Assembly: GCA_019636755.1 (NCBI GenBank)
Contig: JAHBWZ010000014.1
Location: 1-60,272 of the forward strand
DNA: 60,272 bases
Direction: 5' to 3'
Origin: Phycisphaeraceae bacterium
GTDB lineage: Bacteria; Planctomycetota; Phycisphaerae; Phycisphaerales; SM1A02
Shown here piece by piece: positions 7,688 through 16,798 of this stretch. A program made the translations under genes and the position numbers. Under the pieces are notes generated by a model. The model had not been told where the DNA came from. It did no database searches and saw nothing but the letters and a program-made list of their open reading frames with translations. Every line of letters begins with the position of its first letter. Position 1 is the first letter of the stretch.

Positions 7688-8428
7688 TTCGTCCGCCCGG
7701 TGGCGCCGCGGCACCGGCGCCCAGTGCTCCCGGTGGAGGATCATCGCCACGGGCAGGCGCGTCCTGGGCGGGACCGGCGTCACGCCGTGGCCCACGGGCA
7801 CGATCATGACCGGCCGGATCCCGCGCGGGAGCCCGAGGACACGGCGCACGCGGCGCGGGTCGAACCCCTCCATCGGACAGGAATGCAGCCCGTCCGCCTC
7901 GGCGGTGAGCATGAGGTTCATCGCCGCCAGGGCCACCTGCCGTGAGAGCCAGGCGTCCCCGTGACACGCGGGGAAGTCGGGCACCGGGCGGACCAGCCGG
8001 CCGAGCACTTCGACGAGCCGTTTGAGCGGCGCCAGCACGCCGAGGGGGCCCCGGTCGAATGCAAGCGGCACGATGCGGCGGAGGAACGCCGCGTATGCGT
8101 CGCTCATGGCGCCGGCCGAACGCTCCTGCGCCAGCATGTGCGGCAGGACCTGGCGCCAGCCGTCCCGATCACCGCAGAGCACGAAGACCAGCGGCGCCTC
8201 CTCCACCTGTGCCTGGCCCAGACAGGCGCGGCGCAGGGCGGTTCGACGCTCGCGCGCCCGGACGAGGATCACGCGGACGGGCTGGAGGTTGTATCCGCTG
8301 GGTGCCCATCGGATGGACTCCACCAGGCGATCCACCGCGTCGTCCGTCACGGGGCTGTCCGTGAAGTGACGCATCGCGCGGCGCGAGCGCACCAGTGACG
8401 TGAGCGCGGAAGCGGAAGGCATCGACAT
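7658..8428 (-). CDS. Nitroreductase-family flavoprotein
   Basis: A 256-residue protein of the FMN-dependent nitroreductase fold, which uses NAD(P)H to reduce nitro compounds, quinones or similar substrates. The N-terminus has RSRRAMRHFTDSPV and then IRWAPSGYNLQPVR, the conserved FMN-binding region. SRQVALAAMNLMLTAEADGL and a C-terminal block LGLPRGIRPVMIVPVGHG also fit. The physiological substrate cannot be read from the sequence. The ATG at 8428 is chosen because TACCAT lies 5 nt upstream; the ATG at 8422 is nearly as likely. The last codons (LGIQDSNLD) are read from the antisense strand of tRNA-Gln, an odd 30-nt overlap. Confidence 0.85.
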   Translation of the reverse strand: MSMPSASALTSLVRSRRAMRHFTDSPVTDDAVDRLVESIRWAPSGYNLQPVRVILVRARERRTALRRACLGQAQVEEAPLVFVLCGDRDGWRQVLPHMLAQERSAGAMSDAYAAFLRRIVPLAFDRGPLGVLAPLKRLVEVLGRLVRPVPDFPACHGDAWLSRQVALAAMNLMLTAEADGLHSCPMEGFDPRRVRRVLGLPRGIRPVMIVPVGHGVTPVPPRTRLPVAMILHREHWAPVPRRHRADELGIQDSNLD

Positions 8429-8433
8429 GGCGG

Positions 8434-8439
8434 ATGGTA
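8434..8439 (-). promoter_or_regulatory. -10 box for the nitroreductase, apparently leaderless
   Basis: TACCAT on the minus strand lies 5 nt before the ATG at 8428 and 11 nt before the ATG at 8422. No ribosome site is present. Confidence 0.45.
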
Positions 8440-8509
8440 CGGTCGAGTGCACCGCGATCCCGGGCGCCCCGGTCTGCGGCCGCGGTGGACCCGACGGGGT
8501 CGCGACCGT

Positions 8510-10087
8510 TCAGTCCCAGTTCGCCAGCAGCAGCAGCAGGTCCTGCACATCGACCGCACAGTCGAAGTTGAGATCCGCCGCGCAGTACGGCGGGCAGGTG
8601 CCGGGGCAGTCGCCCCACGAGGCGAGGAGCGCGAGGAGGTCCGGGGTGTTCACCGCGCCGTCGTGGTTGAGATCACCGGTGCGATGTCCGTCGAAGGCGA
8701 TGTCGTCGATCAGGATCGGTCCCGCCCCGGCGCCGGGCTCGTAGACGTACCGGAGCCGGACGCGCCGGTCCCGCAGGTCCGGCGGGATGATCGCATGCAC
8801 GGGGGTGAAGAGATCCACCGGCAGCCCGGCGAGCGACAGGCGCGCAATCGTCGTCGCCGGTTCGCCGAACGGTTCCAGGTCGACGCGGAGCGTGCCGTCG
8901 GATGCGGTCTGCGGAACGCTCAGGTGCATGCGGAGCAGCGCGGTCGACGCGGGCAGAAAGAAGAAGTTATGCGCGAACGACGTGCCGGTCGCGGTCAGGC
9001 GGAGCGCATGACCGCCCGGCACGCTGACGATCGCGCCGCTGCCGCCGCCGCCGTGGTAGGACCAGCCGGCCCAGGAGCCGGATGTGAATCCGCCGTTCAT
9101 GAGCACCGGCACGTCTCCGGGATCGGTGCCCGGCCCCGGCATGTCGGGACGCCGGTCCCGGCCGCCGCCGGCGACGGCGAAGTGGTACCCCGTCGTGGTC
9201 CAGCCGCCCGGGAACCAGAGCGAGCGCGCGGCGAGGTTGATGCACTGCTCTCCGTCGCACACGGTATCCGCGTGATCGATCGTGCCGTGATACCAGAGGT
9301 GCACGTCGAGGTGCGCGAACGTGTACGCGCAGCAGTCCAGGGCACTCTCGGAGAGTTGCGTATTGACCGTGTCGGGCAGCGGGATGCCGTCGAAGTCCAG
9401 GCCGTTGATGAATCCGCCGCCGTCGGCGCGCCAGTAGTTGTCGGCGAACGCCACGTTGCTCCAGCGCACCGGGACCTCATCGCCCCAGTTGAAGTTGTAC
9501 GGCGCGTCCAGCGTGCCGTTGACCGGATGCGGATCCAGGTTCGTGACGTGGTCGACGGCGATGCCGGCGGCGCCCAGGCGCCGCACGGCACTGCTGATCA
9601 CGCAGGGACCACGGCTGTGGCCGATGAAGTGCACCGCGCGATCGGCAAGCAGGTCATCAGGCCCGGCCGTGTCCGTCCATGCCGGCGCCATCAGCAGACC
9701 TGCAAGCGCATCGCCCGCGGCCTGCGTGTAGAAGAGATTCGGGCCGTTGCTCACGCCCGCGGACTCCGGAACCCAGTTGAAGATCAGGACGAGCGTGTCC
9801 GTCGTGCCGTCGGCGCCGTCCAGCGCCACCGGCTCGAGCGCGCCGGTGGCGCCGGTGTACCGGTACACCGAACCCCCGCCCGCGCGGGCGATGATCGCTT
9901 CCGCCATGGTCTCCACCCAGATGCCCTTCGCGCCGGTCGTGAACCCGTGGGTCAGGATGGTGGTGGTCGGCCGGGGGCCGGCCTCCACGGCGGCGCCGAT
10001 GGAAGCCAGCGCGAGCACGGCAGCGGCGCGCGGCGTGTTCGCCGGCGGGCGGCGTCGCGGGCGCCCGGAGGAGCGAGTGTGTGGCAT
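8510..10087 (-). CDS. Secreted alpha/beta-hydrolase (lipase/esterase-like) with C-terminal dockerin-like repeats
   Basis: A 525-residue exported protein. From the ATG at 10087 it has a long basic region and a hydrophobic core ending AAVEAGP, a plausible signal peptide. The hydrolase part shows ILTHGF (about 44-49, oxyanion region) and the nucleophile elbow FIGHSRG with Ser158. A beta-rich segment follows. The last 55 residues hold two dockerin-like calcium repeats, GDLNHDGAVNTPDLLALLAS and ADLNFDCAVDVQDLLLLLAN, each with the Asp/Asn ladder of an EF-hand-like loop. Dockerins normally bind cohesins, but none is visible here. Substrate unknown. The start is supported by a -10 box 7 nt upstream. 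Confidence 0.8.
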   Translation of the reverse strand: MPHTRSSGRPRRRPPANTPRAAAVLALASIGAAVEAGPRPTTTILTHGFTTGAKGIWVETMAEAIIARAGGGSVYRYTGATGALEPVALDGADGTTDTLVLIFNWVPESAGVSNGPNLFYTQAAGDALAGLLMAPAWTDTAGPDDLLADRAVHFIGHSRGPCVISSAVRRLGAAGIAVDHVTNLDPHPVNGTLDAPYNFNWGDEVPVRWSNVAFADNYWRADGGGFINGLDFDGIPLPDTVNTQLSESALDCCAYTFAHLDVHLWYHGTIDHADTVCDGEQCINLAARSLWFPGGWTTTGYHFAVAGGGRDRRPDMPGPGTDPGDVPVLMNGGFTSGSWAGWSYHGGGGSGAIVSVPGGHALRLTATGTSFAHNFFFLPASTALLRMHLSVPQTASDGTLRVDLEPFGEPATTIARLSLAGLPVDLFTPVHAIIPPDLRDRRVRLRYVYEPGAGAGPILIDDIAFDGHRTGDLNHDGAVNTPDLLALLASWGDCPGTCPPYCAADLNFDCAVDVQDLLLLLANWD

Positions 10088-10094
10088 GGTCGCC

Positions 10095-10100
10095 ATCGTA
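10095..10100 (-). promoter_or_regulatory. -10 box for the hydrolase-dockerin gene, apparently leaderless
   Basis: TACGAT on the minus strand lies 7 nt before the ATG at 10087, with no ribosome site between. Confidence 0.5.
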
Positions 10101-10224
10101 CCGTGGCACCCCGGGAGACCCAGCGGAATCCGGGACATCGCCCCGTGTCACGCCTGCCAGCGAGCCCGGATGATGCAGGTCACACGAGCCGCCGGCGGCG
10201 TCCGCGCGGTCGGGAGAGTTCCCC

Positions 10225-10746
10225 ATGATCCGCGAAGTGAGTGGTGACATCCTCCTCACGAAGTCACGGGCGATCGCACATGGCGTGGCGCCGCATGATC
10301 ACTTCACCACCGGCCTGGCGCTGCAGTTGCGTGAACGGTGGCCGGCGATGGTGAAGGACTTCCGGCACTGGTGTCATGCGACGCATCCGGCGCCCGGCGA
10401 GGCCTGGATCTGGGGCGGACCCGACGGGGTACGCATCGTGAACCTGGTGACGCAGGCGCCGACCCCGGATCACTTCAGGCACGGTCGGCCCGGACGCGCG
10501 TCCGTGGAGCACGTCAGTCACGCACTCCGATCGCTGGCAAAGATCGCGCGTGAGGAGGGGCTGGAGAGCATCGCACTGCCGCGCCTCGCGACCGGCGTGG
10601 GTGGACTGGACTGGGCCGAGGTCTGTCCCCTCCTCGACCAGCACCTGCAGCCGCTGGGGATTCCGGTCATCGTGTACACGACATATCGCGCAGGTGTGGC
10701 GGCGGACGAGGGGCTCGCAGCGCCGCGCGGCGGGCCGCACCGGTGA
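10225..10746 (+). CDS. Macro-domain protein (ADP-ribose binding/hydrolysis)
   Basis: A 173-residue stand-alone macro domain. The N-terminal GDILLTKSRAIAHGV and the late block IALPRLATGVGGLDWAEV match macro domains, the second resembling the TARG1/DarG-type loop (LPRxxxGxGGLxW). Such proteins bind ADP-ribose and many remove it from proteins or DNA. A GGGAG ribosome site precedes the ATG. DarG antitoxins occur beside a DarT ADP-ribosyltransferase, but no DarT is recognised next to this gene, so a housekeeping or orphan role is more likely. Confidence 0.82.
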   Translation: MIREVSGDILLTKSRAIAHGVAPHDHFTTGLALQLRERWPAMVKDFRHWCHATHPAPGEAWIWGGPDGVRIVNLVTQAPTPDHFRHGRPGRASVEHVSHALRSLAKIAREEGLESIALPRLATGVGGLDWAEVCPLLDQHLQPLGIPVIVYTTYRAGVAADEGLAAPRGGPHR

Positions 10747-10924
10747 TGCCCGCCTGCTGAACGCATCCTGTAGACTGGCATCCGGCACAGCGAGGTCGAT
10801 CGGCGTGCCGGTCGGGACCTCGGCGGTCGCTGCTGATCACAGGCGCCGCCCCGGACGTGGTCGTGATGGTCCCGGCCCGTCCCGCGCATGCGGCGGACTC
10901 CGGTACCACGTCGAGACACCACGT

Positions 10925-12106
10925 ATGACAGACGCTGCAGCCGAACTCGATTCGATCCGCCGCCGACTGGCGCTTCTGGAGCGGCGGTCGCGCTTCCTGA
11001 AGGTGCTCGTGGCGCTGCTCATCCTCCTGCTCGGCGGCGCGGGCATCCTCGCGCTCACCGCCGATCCGCCGGGCACGGTGCACGCGCAGAGGCTGGTCCT
11101 GACGGACGCGCGCGGTCGCGTCCGCTGCCGCCTGGAGGTCGATGGAGACGGCGGCATCCTCCAGTCATTCATCGACCTCCAGGGAACGGAGCGCGTCCGG
11201 ATCGCGGTCGATGGCGAGGGATCGGCGCGGCTGCGACTGTATGACGCGCACGGCGTCGTGCGCGTCGGTGCCGCGGCGCTCGGCGAGGACCATGAACAGG
11301 CCCCGGGCACCGCGATGCTCTCGGTCCTCGGGCACGGCAACCCGGGGGCGGACCTCTCCAGGGGCGGGATCATGCTGCGCACCTTCGTGGACGGGACGGT
11401 GGAGCAGCGGATGTTCGATCACCGCGGTGAGACGCGGTCATTGCTCGCGGCCCAGCCGGAGGACGGCCTTGCGCGGTTCTCCATTTTCGGCAGGGACGAT
11501 GCGTCGCTGTGCAGTCTTCAGCTCGGGACCACCGATGCGGGATCCGCGTTCGCCGCGCTCTACGGGCCGGACGGCCGGGAGCGCATGAACCAGAGCGTGG
11601 ACGCGGCGGGCGTGGTCTCGCACGCGCTTCGCGATCAGGCGGGGTTCATCCGCGTGCAGACGAGGGTCGTGCCGGCGGCGGTCCCGGCGTCGGGGGACAG
11701 CGCTGGCGGATTCGCAACCCAGCTCTTCTACGACGCGGCCGGACGCCTGCGGGTGGACACGTCGACCTACGACAGCGGACAGGCGAGCACGGACTACCGC
11801 GATCCCGCGGGAACGCGGCGCATGTCACTCGTCTCGTTCGCGAACGCAGAATCGGTCATGCGCCACTTCGACGGGACCGGTCGAGTGCGCCAGTACATCG
11901 GCACCTATCCGAACGGCGAGGCCGGTCACGCGCTCATCGGGCGGGATGGCCGGACCCGGTTTTCCGCGATGGTGCGCAACGACGACTCGCTCGCGTGGCA
12001 CCAGGATCGCAACGTGGCGTCGCGCGCCTGGGAGGCGACGGGCAACGTGCTGCAGGTGATCGATCTCGCGGAGCGGCTGGGCATCCTGGGCGGACGCGAC
12101 CGGTAG
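10925..12106 (+). CDS. Membrane-anchored protein with beta-rich repeats, function unknown
   Basis: 393 residues. The N-terminus has a short coiled-coil-like stretch (ELDSIRRRLALLERRSRFL) and one hydrophobic helix (VLVALLILLLGGAGILALTA), then a long hydrophilic exterior. The rest consists of short degenerate units with the pattern RLxxxDxxGxxR (LVLTDARGRVRCRLEVDG, RLRLYDAHGVVRVGAAALGE, LFYDAAGRLRVDTSTY), reminiscent of beta-solenoid or RHS-like repeats. I do not recognise a catalytic motif. Likely anchored in the cytoplasmic membrane with a periplasmic beta-rich domain. The ATG at 10925 gives the anchor at residues 27-46. Confidence 0.65.
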   Translation: MTDAAAELDSIRRRLALLERRSRFLKVLVALLILLLGGAGILALTADPPGTVHAQRLVLTDARGRVRCRLEVDGDGGILQSFIDLQGTERVRIAVDGEGSARLRLYDAHGVVRVGAAALGEDHEQAPGTAMLSVLGHGNPGADLSRGGIMLRTFVDGTVEQRMFDHRGETRSLLAAQPEDGLARFSIFGRDDASLCSLQLGTTDAGSAFAALYGPDGRERMNQSVDAAGVVSHALRDQAGFIRVQTRVVPAAVPASGDSAGGFATQLFYDAAGRLRVDTSTYDSGQASTDYRDPAGTRRMSLVSFANAESVMRHFDGTGRVRQYIGTYPNGEAGHALIGRDGRTRFSAMVRNDDSLAWHQDRNVASRAWEATGNVLQVIDLAERLGILGGRDR

Positions 12107-12250
12107 CCGGGCACATACCCCGGGGACACCGGCCCGGGCCCGGGTCGGTGGGACGTCGTGCGGCTCCACGCGTCCGGTCGTGCCGCCTCCGGTGACCCTG
12201 CCTCCGGTTCATCGCGCATCCACGCACAGCTCATCCATGTATGCATGAGG

Positions 12251-12286
12251 GAACACGCCTCCGGCCATCGGGCCGGAGGCGTGTTC
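12251..12286. terminator. 16-bp perfect hairpin between convergent genes
   Basis: GAACACGCCTCCGGCC pairs perfectly with its complement across loop ATCG. It lies between the ends of the membrane-anchored gene (12106) and the dockerin gene (12339) and probably serves both. No T tract follows on either side. Confidence 0.6.
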
Positions 12287-12338
12287 ATGAAGAGGATCAG
12301 GGTGATCGATCAGATCGGGTAGACGATAAGGCGGGATC

Positions 12339-12905
12339 TCACGGCATCCAGTACGCCAGGATGATGAGCAGGTCGCTCATGCCGACGATGCCGTCATCAT
12401 CGAGATCGCAGTGGCTGGCGTCGTGGCTGGCGAACAGCGGATCGGAGAACGCGCCGTAGCACGAGAGGACCATGAGCAGATCGCTGAAGCCGATGTGGGC
12501 GTTCTGATCGATGTCCGGGTTCCGCCTGACCTCCACGCCGGTGTCGATCACGAATTGCGGGTCGAGCACGGCGTCGGATCCCGGGATGCCGAGCGGACGC
12601 TGGAGTCCGACACCCAGGTCGTACCCCTTCTGCCGCGCCTTGGCGGCCTGGTCGAGGGTCGCATCGGCGGGTGCAGCGTGCGCGCTTCCGCCGCCGGGCC
12701 GCTCGAATCCCACGCCCGTTTCGTACGACTGCTGCCGCGACTTGGCCGACTGGCCGAAGGTCGCATCGGTGGACGCGGCCAGCGCACTGCCGCCGAGCGA
12801 ACCGATGACGAGCGTCCCGGCGGCGATCAGGGCGGCGCACGCGGAGAGCGGGCGGACGGAGGCGGACGGGCGGGCACTTCGGTGATTGTTGCGGTACGCG
12901 TTCAT
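12339..12905 (-). CDS. Small secreted dockerin-like protein
   Basis: 188 residues. The N-terminus is basic, then a hydrophobic core ends in GSALAA, a signal peptide. The middle holds two similar units: DATFGQSAKSRQQSYETGVG and DATLDQAAKARQKGYDLGVG, each followed by a short xQRP/ERP segment. The C-terminus has two dockerin-like repeats, IDQNAHIGFSDLLMVLSCYG and CDLDDDGIVGMSDLLIILAY. AGGAG lies 8 nt before the ATG at 12905. No enzyme domain is visible; it looks like a scaffold or adaptor of the secretome. Function unknown. Confidence 0.75.
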   Translation of the reverse strand: MNAYRNNHRSARPSASVRPLSACAALIAAGTLVIGSLGGSALAASTDATFGQSAKSRQQSYETGVGFERPGGGSAHAAPADATLDQAAKARQKGYDLGVGLQRPLGIPGSDAVLDPQFVIDTGVEVRRNPDIDQNAHIGFSDLLMVLSCYGAFSDPLFASHDASHCDLDDDGIVGMSDLLIILAYWMP

Positions 12906-13583
12906 GGCGAGACTCCTGGTGTCTTGCTGATCCCCCGGAAGGTGGGTCATTGCTCGTGCATCTGCTGTCTGCGGGTCCGGTCGTTCGAGCACGTTCTACC
13001 GCATGCATGTCCGACCGGACCCGGACCAGAGACGAGACGAGGGATCAAGGCAGGAGACGGGGCGACCGGCGCGCGGGGCGAGGGGCGGAAAGCCTGTGGC
13101 GGGCCGCTCCGGGGGCCGGCGCGTCGCTGGCCGGGGGCAATGGGTGGGGAAGGACGGCGCTGCGAGTTGTGCGCGCGGATGTGGCCGGTTGCGGAGCGGG
13201 GGGGCGGGGTGCGGTGCACATCTCCCGGAGTTGGTCTCCGGGCACCCGCGCGAGACCGTGACGTCGGCGCCCTCGCGGTCTGTTGCGGATGCAGGTCGCA
13301 CTCAGCGTGCAGGACCAATGCGGTCTGTTTGCCGAAGACCGTCGTCGATGTCGGTTCCCCCTGTGTTCTATGAACCCAGTTCTCGCGCGAGGAACGGAAT
13401 CGTCTCGGCGTGCATCAGTCTGCACTCAGTGTTTGAGTTCGCAAACCTTCCACGGAAATCTCTCGCTCCGTCGCGCGGCACTGCCTTCATCCATCGGATG
13501 CCGACGACCCACTCCGATCTCTCTGGATCATCGGAGTTCGCGCCGGAGCGCGGAGCCTTGAGCCCTGCCTGCGAGAGTGGCTG
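12906..13583. other. Gene-free region
   Basis: About 680 bases with no credible gene and no RNA signature that I recognise. It separates the dockerin gene from the defence-like region and contains the 3' flank of the truncated EVE-like ORF. Base composition drops toward 13300-13560, unlike the strongly GC-rich left neighbour, consistent with the edge of an acquired segment. Confidence 0.5.
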
Positions 13584-13976
13584 TCAGGAGCAATGCACGT
13601 CGAAGTCACGAATCATGTACGCCCGTGTGATCACCACGCCACACCCGACATAGCCGTGATCTGCTATCCATGCGTACACACGATCGCCGACATCCAGATT
13701 CTGGAGTGGATTGGAGTACACGGGTGCCTGCCCAGCGCTCAGGAAACCGAATCGGCGGCAATCTTCCCACGTTCGGTGTGGTTCATCGTTCATATTCACG
13801 TACCAGTAGCCAGTCGAGCGGTCAGTTGCTGGTCGCGTCCTCGGTTCACGATCGGTCAAGGCGTCATTCCGGCTCGGTTTGTGATGCCGTGGGAAACAAA
13901 CTGGTACCATTGGCGCGAAGTCGCATCCGACAGAGCGTTGCACGTGATCGGCCGCACCATGGCGTGCGCCTTCCAC
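13584..13976 (-). pseudogene. Truncated EVE/PUA-like domain ORF
   Basis: The C-terminal 75 residues of this 130-codon frame look like the start of an EVE/PUA-like domain: YWYVNMNDEPHRTWEDCRRF, GFLSAGQ, then LDVGDRVYAWIADHGYVGCG. In complete proteins known to me this block sits near the N-terminus and a nuclease-type domain follows. Here the frame stops about 10 residues after VVITRAY, and no continuation is found downstream. The first 55 codons look non-coding, so the true start is uncertain. It lies 195 bp downstream of vsr on the same strand. I read it as a decayed remnant of a modified-base-sensing defence gene; a short functional protein is possible. Confidence 0.5.
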
Positions 13977-14171
13977 TCGATAGTCGACGTCGCGGGAACG
14001 TCCGGAGAGTCTGCATGGTCGATGGCGGTGGCGAGTCGAGGATGCGACACGCTCTTCGCGATGACCAGCGCAGTGCCTGTTGATCGGGTAGGCGCAGAGC
14101 TGTCGTTGCCGAGGACTCCACCGGAGCGCAGATCAGCCTCGATACTCTGGCCCGGATCGGCCGATGCGCTC

Positions 14172-14639
14172 TCAGTGGACGCCGACGTCGCGCGTCGAGA
14201 GCGGTCCGACGCGGCAAGCCACAACGATACGCTGTACGACGCGAGCGTCAGGCGGGAGGCACTCGTGCTCCCACACCCTGAAGACGGTCCACCCCGCGGT
14301 CTGGAGCCGTTTGGTCTGGCGGCTATCGCGCTCCCGGTTCTCGGCGAGCTTCGGTAGCCAGTAGTCCTTGTTCGTCTTCGGGAACGTGGCGTGCTCCGGG
14401 CAGCCGTGCCAGAAGCACCCATCCACGAACACCGCGACCCTCGGGCTAGGAAACACGATGTCGGCCGCGATTCCCTCGACCCGCCGGTGCAGGCGGAACC
14501 GCAGCCCCTCGGCGTGGAGAGCCGAACGGAGCGAGCGCTCGGCGGCCGAGTTCTTCCCGCGCACGCGCCGCATGTGCTCGGAGCGAGTCAGCGGCAGTTC
14601 AGGGGGGACTCCATTCTTCGGCTCGGGGCTTCGCGTCAC
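14172..14639 (-). CDS. vsr: Very short patch repair endonuclease (Vsr family)
   Basis: 155 residues with the whole Vsr core. LTRSEHMRRVRGKNSAAE is the N-terminal block. ADIVF contains the catalytic Asp (about residue 60), VFVDGCFWHGCPEH is the metal and DNA-binding block, and NRERDSRQTKRLQTAGWTVF leads to RVWEHE. Vsr nicks 5' to T in T:G mismatches that arise by deamination of methylcytosine, so it partners with the methyltransferase two genes upstream. In this operon type a Vsr-like enzyme may instead act as the restriction nuclease. Its ATG overlaps the stop of the GHKL-ATPase gene by 4 bp. Confidence 0.92.
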   Translation of the reverse strand: MTRSPEPKNGVPPELPLTRSEHMRRVRGKNSAAERSLRSALHAEGLRFRLHRRVEGIAADIVFPSPRVAVFVDGCFWHGCPEHATFPKTNKDYWLPKLAENRERDSRQTKRLQTAGWTVFRVWEHECLPPDARVVQRIVVACRVGPLSTRDVGVH

Positions 14640-16798
14640 TTCTTCTTCCTGCTTGGCTTCTTCTTTCCGCGTCGGCGCTGTCCGCTCCGCTTCTTCACGC
14701 CACGACCTCTCTTCGTCGCGGACTTCTCTGCCGGGGGGCGACCATGTCCTTCAGAGGCGGTGCGGGCACCGTCTGGCCCGATGCCATCGCCGCCAGCGCC
14801 TGCCATGCTCGTGCCGGTACCCTCCGGGGCTTCTGCAGCACTGGGGTCGAACATCCCTGCGATGCGGTCGGCTTCTCTCGCTCCGACGAGATACGCGGCG
14901 TAGGCAGCTTGGGCTCGACTCGTCAGGAGCTGATAGGTGACGATCCTTGAGCCGGGCGCAACGCTGTTCATGGCGTTCTCGATGCGCTCGGACGTGTCGG
15001 TGGGGGTCGGCCCCACTACGAAGACGACTTCGATGGCGGCGCGATCCTTCTCCTCGGGAGCAAGGGTGTCCCGAAGCGCATCCACGTACGAGGCCCCTTG
15101 CCTTGCGAGTTCGTAGATGTCTGGGCGAACCGACGCTCTCTTGAGTTCGACGATCACGTGCTTGGCAGCGATCGTGCGGTAGCGGATATCGATCCGGCCG
15201 TACTTCTCCAGCGTCTCTGCGTCTTCGCGGAACGGCGCAAGGAGTCGCAGGCGCTTCTCCATCGCTTCGCTGCCCGTGGCCCGCTCCCACGCCGGGTCGA
15301 GAAGCCAGAGATGATCGAACAGGTAATCCTGGAGTACCCGCTCCCGCGAATTGACATCCACGAGTCGATTCAACTCGCTGATGACGTGGAGACGATTGCT
15401 GACGATGTCGCTGTAGAACGCCGCCTCCAAGGAGTCGCGATCCGCGAGCAGCCTCAGCAAGGCGTCCACGCCCTGAGCCAGCGCCTGCTCCAGCTCCTCG
15501 GCGTCGCCGCGAAGCCTCAGCCGCTCGAAGCCGTAGATCGCGTGCCGCAGCAGTGTGCGCTGGCTACTCTCCTGCTCTTCTTCATCGCCCCCGACGTCCA
15601 TCACGGCGATCCGCTTCAAGAGGGCCTCGGCCTTCGTCCGCCAGCCACTCGGGAGTTGATCGAGCCACTCTCCAACGCGAGGGAAGCGCTCCCGTAGCTC
15701 CCCGGTCCTCTGCTGGGTTCGTAGATTCGTCCACGCGTCGGCGATCGTGCGAATCGAGGTACGAAGGAAGGTCAGCAACCTGCCCAGCCGCGCGTCGTCC
15801 TCGATCAGACGCTGCCGGTTGCTCGTGACGATGTCGGCGACGTCGGAGGCGTCCAGGAAGTCTGCCTCCACCTGGCCAGTCAGGTACTTCGTATAGACCT
15901 CCGCACCAGAAACCCGCCCAAGAACATCCTCATCGACCAGGCGGCCCCTGGCGATGACGATGACCGAGTTCAGATTCCCTTCCGGCGTCGCCAATCGTCG
16001 CGGCTTGTCGACCGTGCCGATCCAGCCCCGCAGTCGCCACGCCGGATCCCAATCCGCGGCGCCTGCCGGGAGCTCCGTGGTTTGCTTGAGGTGCTGGCAT
16101 AATCCGGTCTCGACCACGGTGTCGCGAAACCGCCAGAGGTACTCGACGAATCTCAGGTCCTCGCGGTCCGCGATGGTCACCGCCGTACCGTTGACGTGGA
16201 CCTGAAACCCAGCGCTGCCGATGATCGAGAACCGCCTCGCAAGCCGGCGCCGAAGTGACTCCGGCGCCACTTCGCGGAGCCTTGCGTGCTTCAACGATGT
16301 CACGGTGATCCGCGTTCCATGCCCTGCCACGAATGCGTCGTCCGGAACTGTGATCGACTCGGGCTTGTACTCGGGACTCCGCGATGCCATCGCCTGGCGG
16401 AGCGCTTCGGCTGCGATGCGTAGGCCGGCGGGCTCCGTGTCCGCCGCCTTCGTCTGGATCTCGATCAGGTCCGCGATCGAGAACAACGAGAGCTTTCCGA
16501 TCCCCTTGCGGCCCATCACCGAGCGACCACCGGGAGTCGCATCCCCTTCCGCACGCCGCCGGTAGCCCACGCGAAGGTATCGTTCGTTGACTGCGGCCAC
16601 GTCCATCCCGACGCCGTCGTCTTCGATGCTGATCCGATCCTGTTCGATAGCGAGGTCGATCGTGACGCGCGTCGCATCGGCGTCCCATGCGTTCGCGACG
16701 GCCTCCGTGAGGACCGCCGCGACGCTGCTGTACAGGCCGTCCGCGAGGTGATCGAGCACGTTCAGATCGACGGTCATCCTGAACGGTGAGTCGCTCAT
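14636..16798 (-). CDS. GHKL (MutL/MORC-type) ATPase fused to a PD-(D/E)XK-like nuclease domain
   Basis: 720 residues. The N-terminus is a Bergerat-fold ATPase: N-box LTEAVANAWDADA with Glu32 and Asn36, DDGVGM (60-65), and the GRKGIGK lid loop (96-102). A transducer-like middle follows. Near the C-terminus, GRIDIRYRT and HVIVELKRA supply Asp537, Glu551 and Lys553 in PD-(D/E)XK spacing, so I infer a nuclease domain. The tail is very Lys/Arg-rich (KKKPSRKKK), suited to DNA binding. GHKL ATPases with methyltransferases and Vsr- or REase-fold partners are described as MutL/MORC-type restriction systems. The gene overlaps both neighbours by 4 bp. It probably couples ATP-driven clamping to cleavage of unmethylated DNA. 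Confidence 0.85.
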   Translation of the reverse strand: MSDSPFRMTVDLNVLDHLADGLYSSVAAVLTEAVANAWDADATRVTIDLAIEQDRISIEDDGVGMDVAAVNERYLRVGYRRRAEGDATPGGRSVMGRKGIGKLSLFSIADLIEIQTKAADTEPAGLRIAAEALRQAMASRSPEYKPESITVPDDAFVAGHGTRITVTSLKHARLREVAPESLRRRLARRFSIIGSAGFQVHVNGTAVTIADREDLRFVEYLWRFRDTVVETGLCQHLKQTTELPAGAADWDPAWRLRGWIGTVDKPRRLATPEGNLNSVIVIARGRLVDEDVLGRVSGAEVYTKYLTGQVEADFLDASDVADIVTSNRQRLIEDDARLGRLLTFLRTSIRTIADAWTNLRTQQRTGELRERFPRVGEWLDQLPSGWRTKAEALLKRIAVMDVGGDEEEQESSQRTLLRHAIYGFERLRLRGDAEELEQALAQGVDALLRLLADRDSLEAAFYSDIVSNRLHVISELNRLVDVNSRERVLQDYLFDHLWLLDPAWERATGSEAMEKRLRLLAPFREDAETLEKYGRIDIRYRTIAAKHVIVELKRASVRPDIYELARQGASYVDALRDTLAPEEKDRAAIEVVFVVGPTPTDTSERIENAMNSVAPGSRIVTYQLLTSRAQAAYAAYLVGAREADRIAGMFDPSAAEAPEGTGTSMAGAGGDGIGPDGARTASEGHGRPPAEKSATKRGRGVKKRSGQRRRGKKKPSRKKK

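Noticed and set aside
10225-10746. DarTG toxin-antitoxin system
   Set aside because: The macro domain resembles DarG, but no DarT-like ADP-ribosyltransferase is adjacent on either side.
12906-13583. RNase P RNA, SRP RNA or 6S RNA in the gene-free stretch
   Set aside because: None of their conserved core sequences was seen here.
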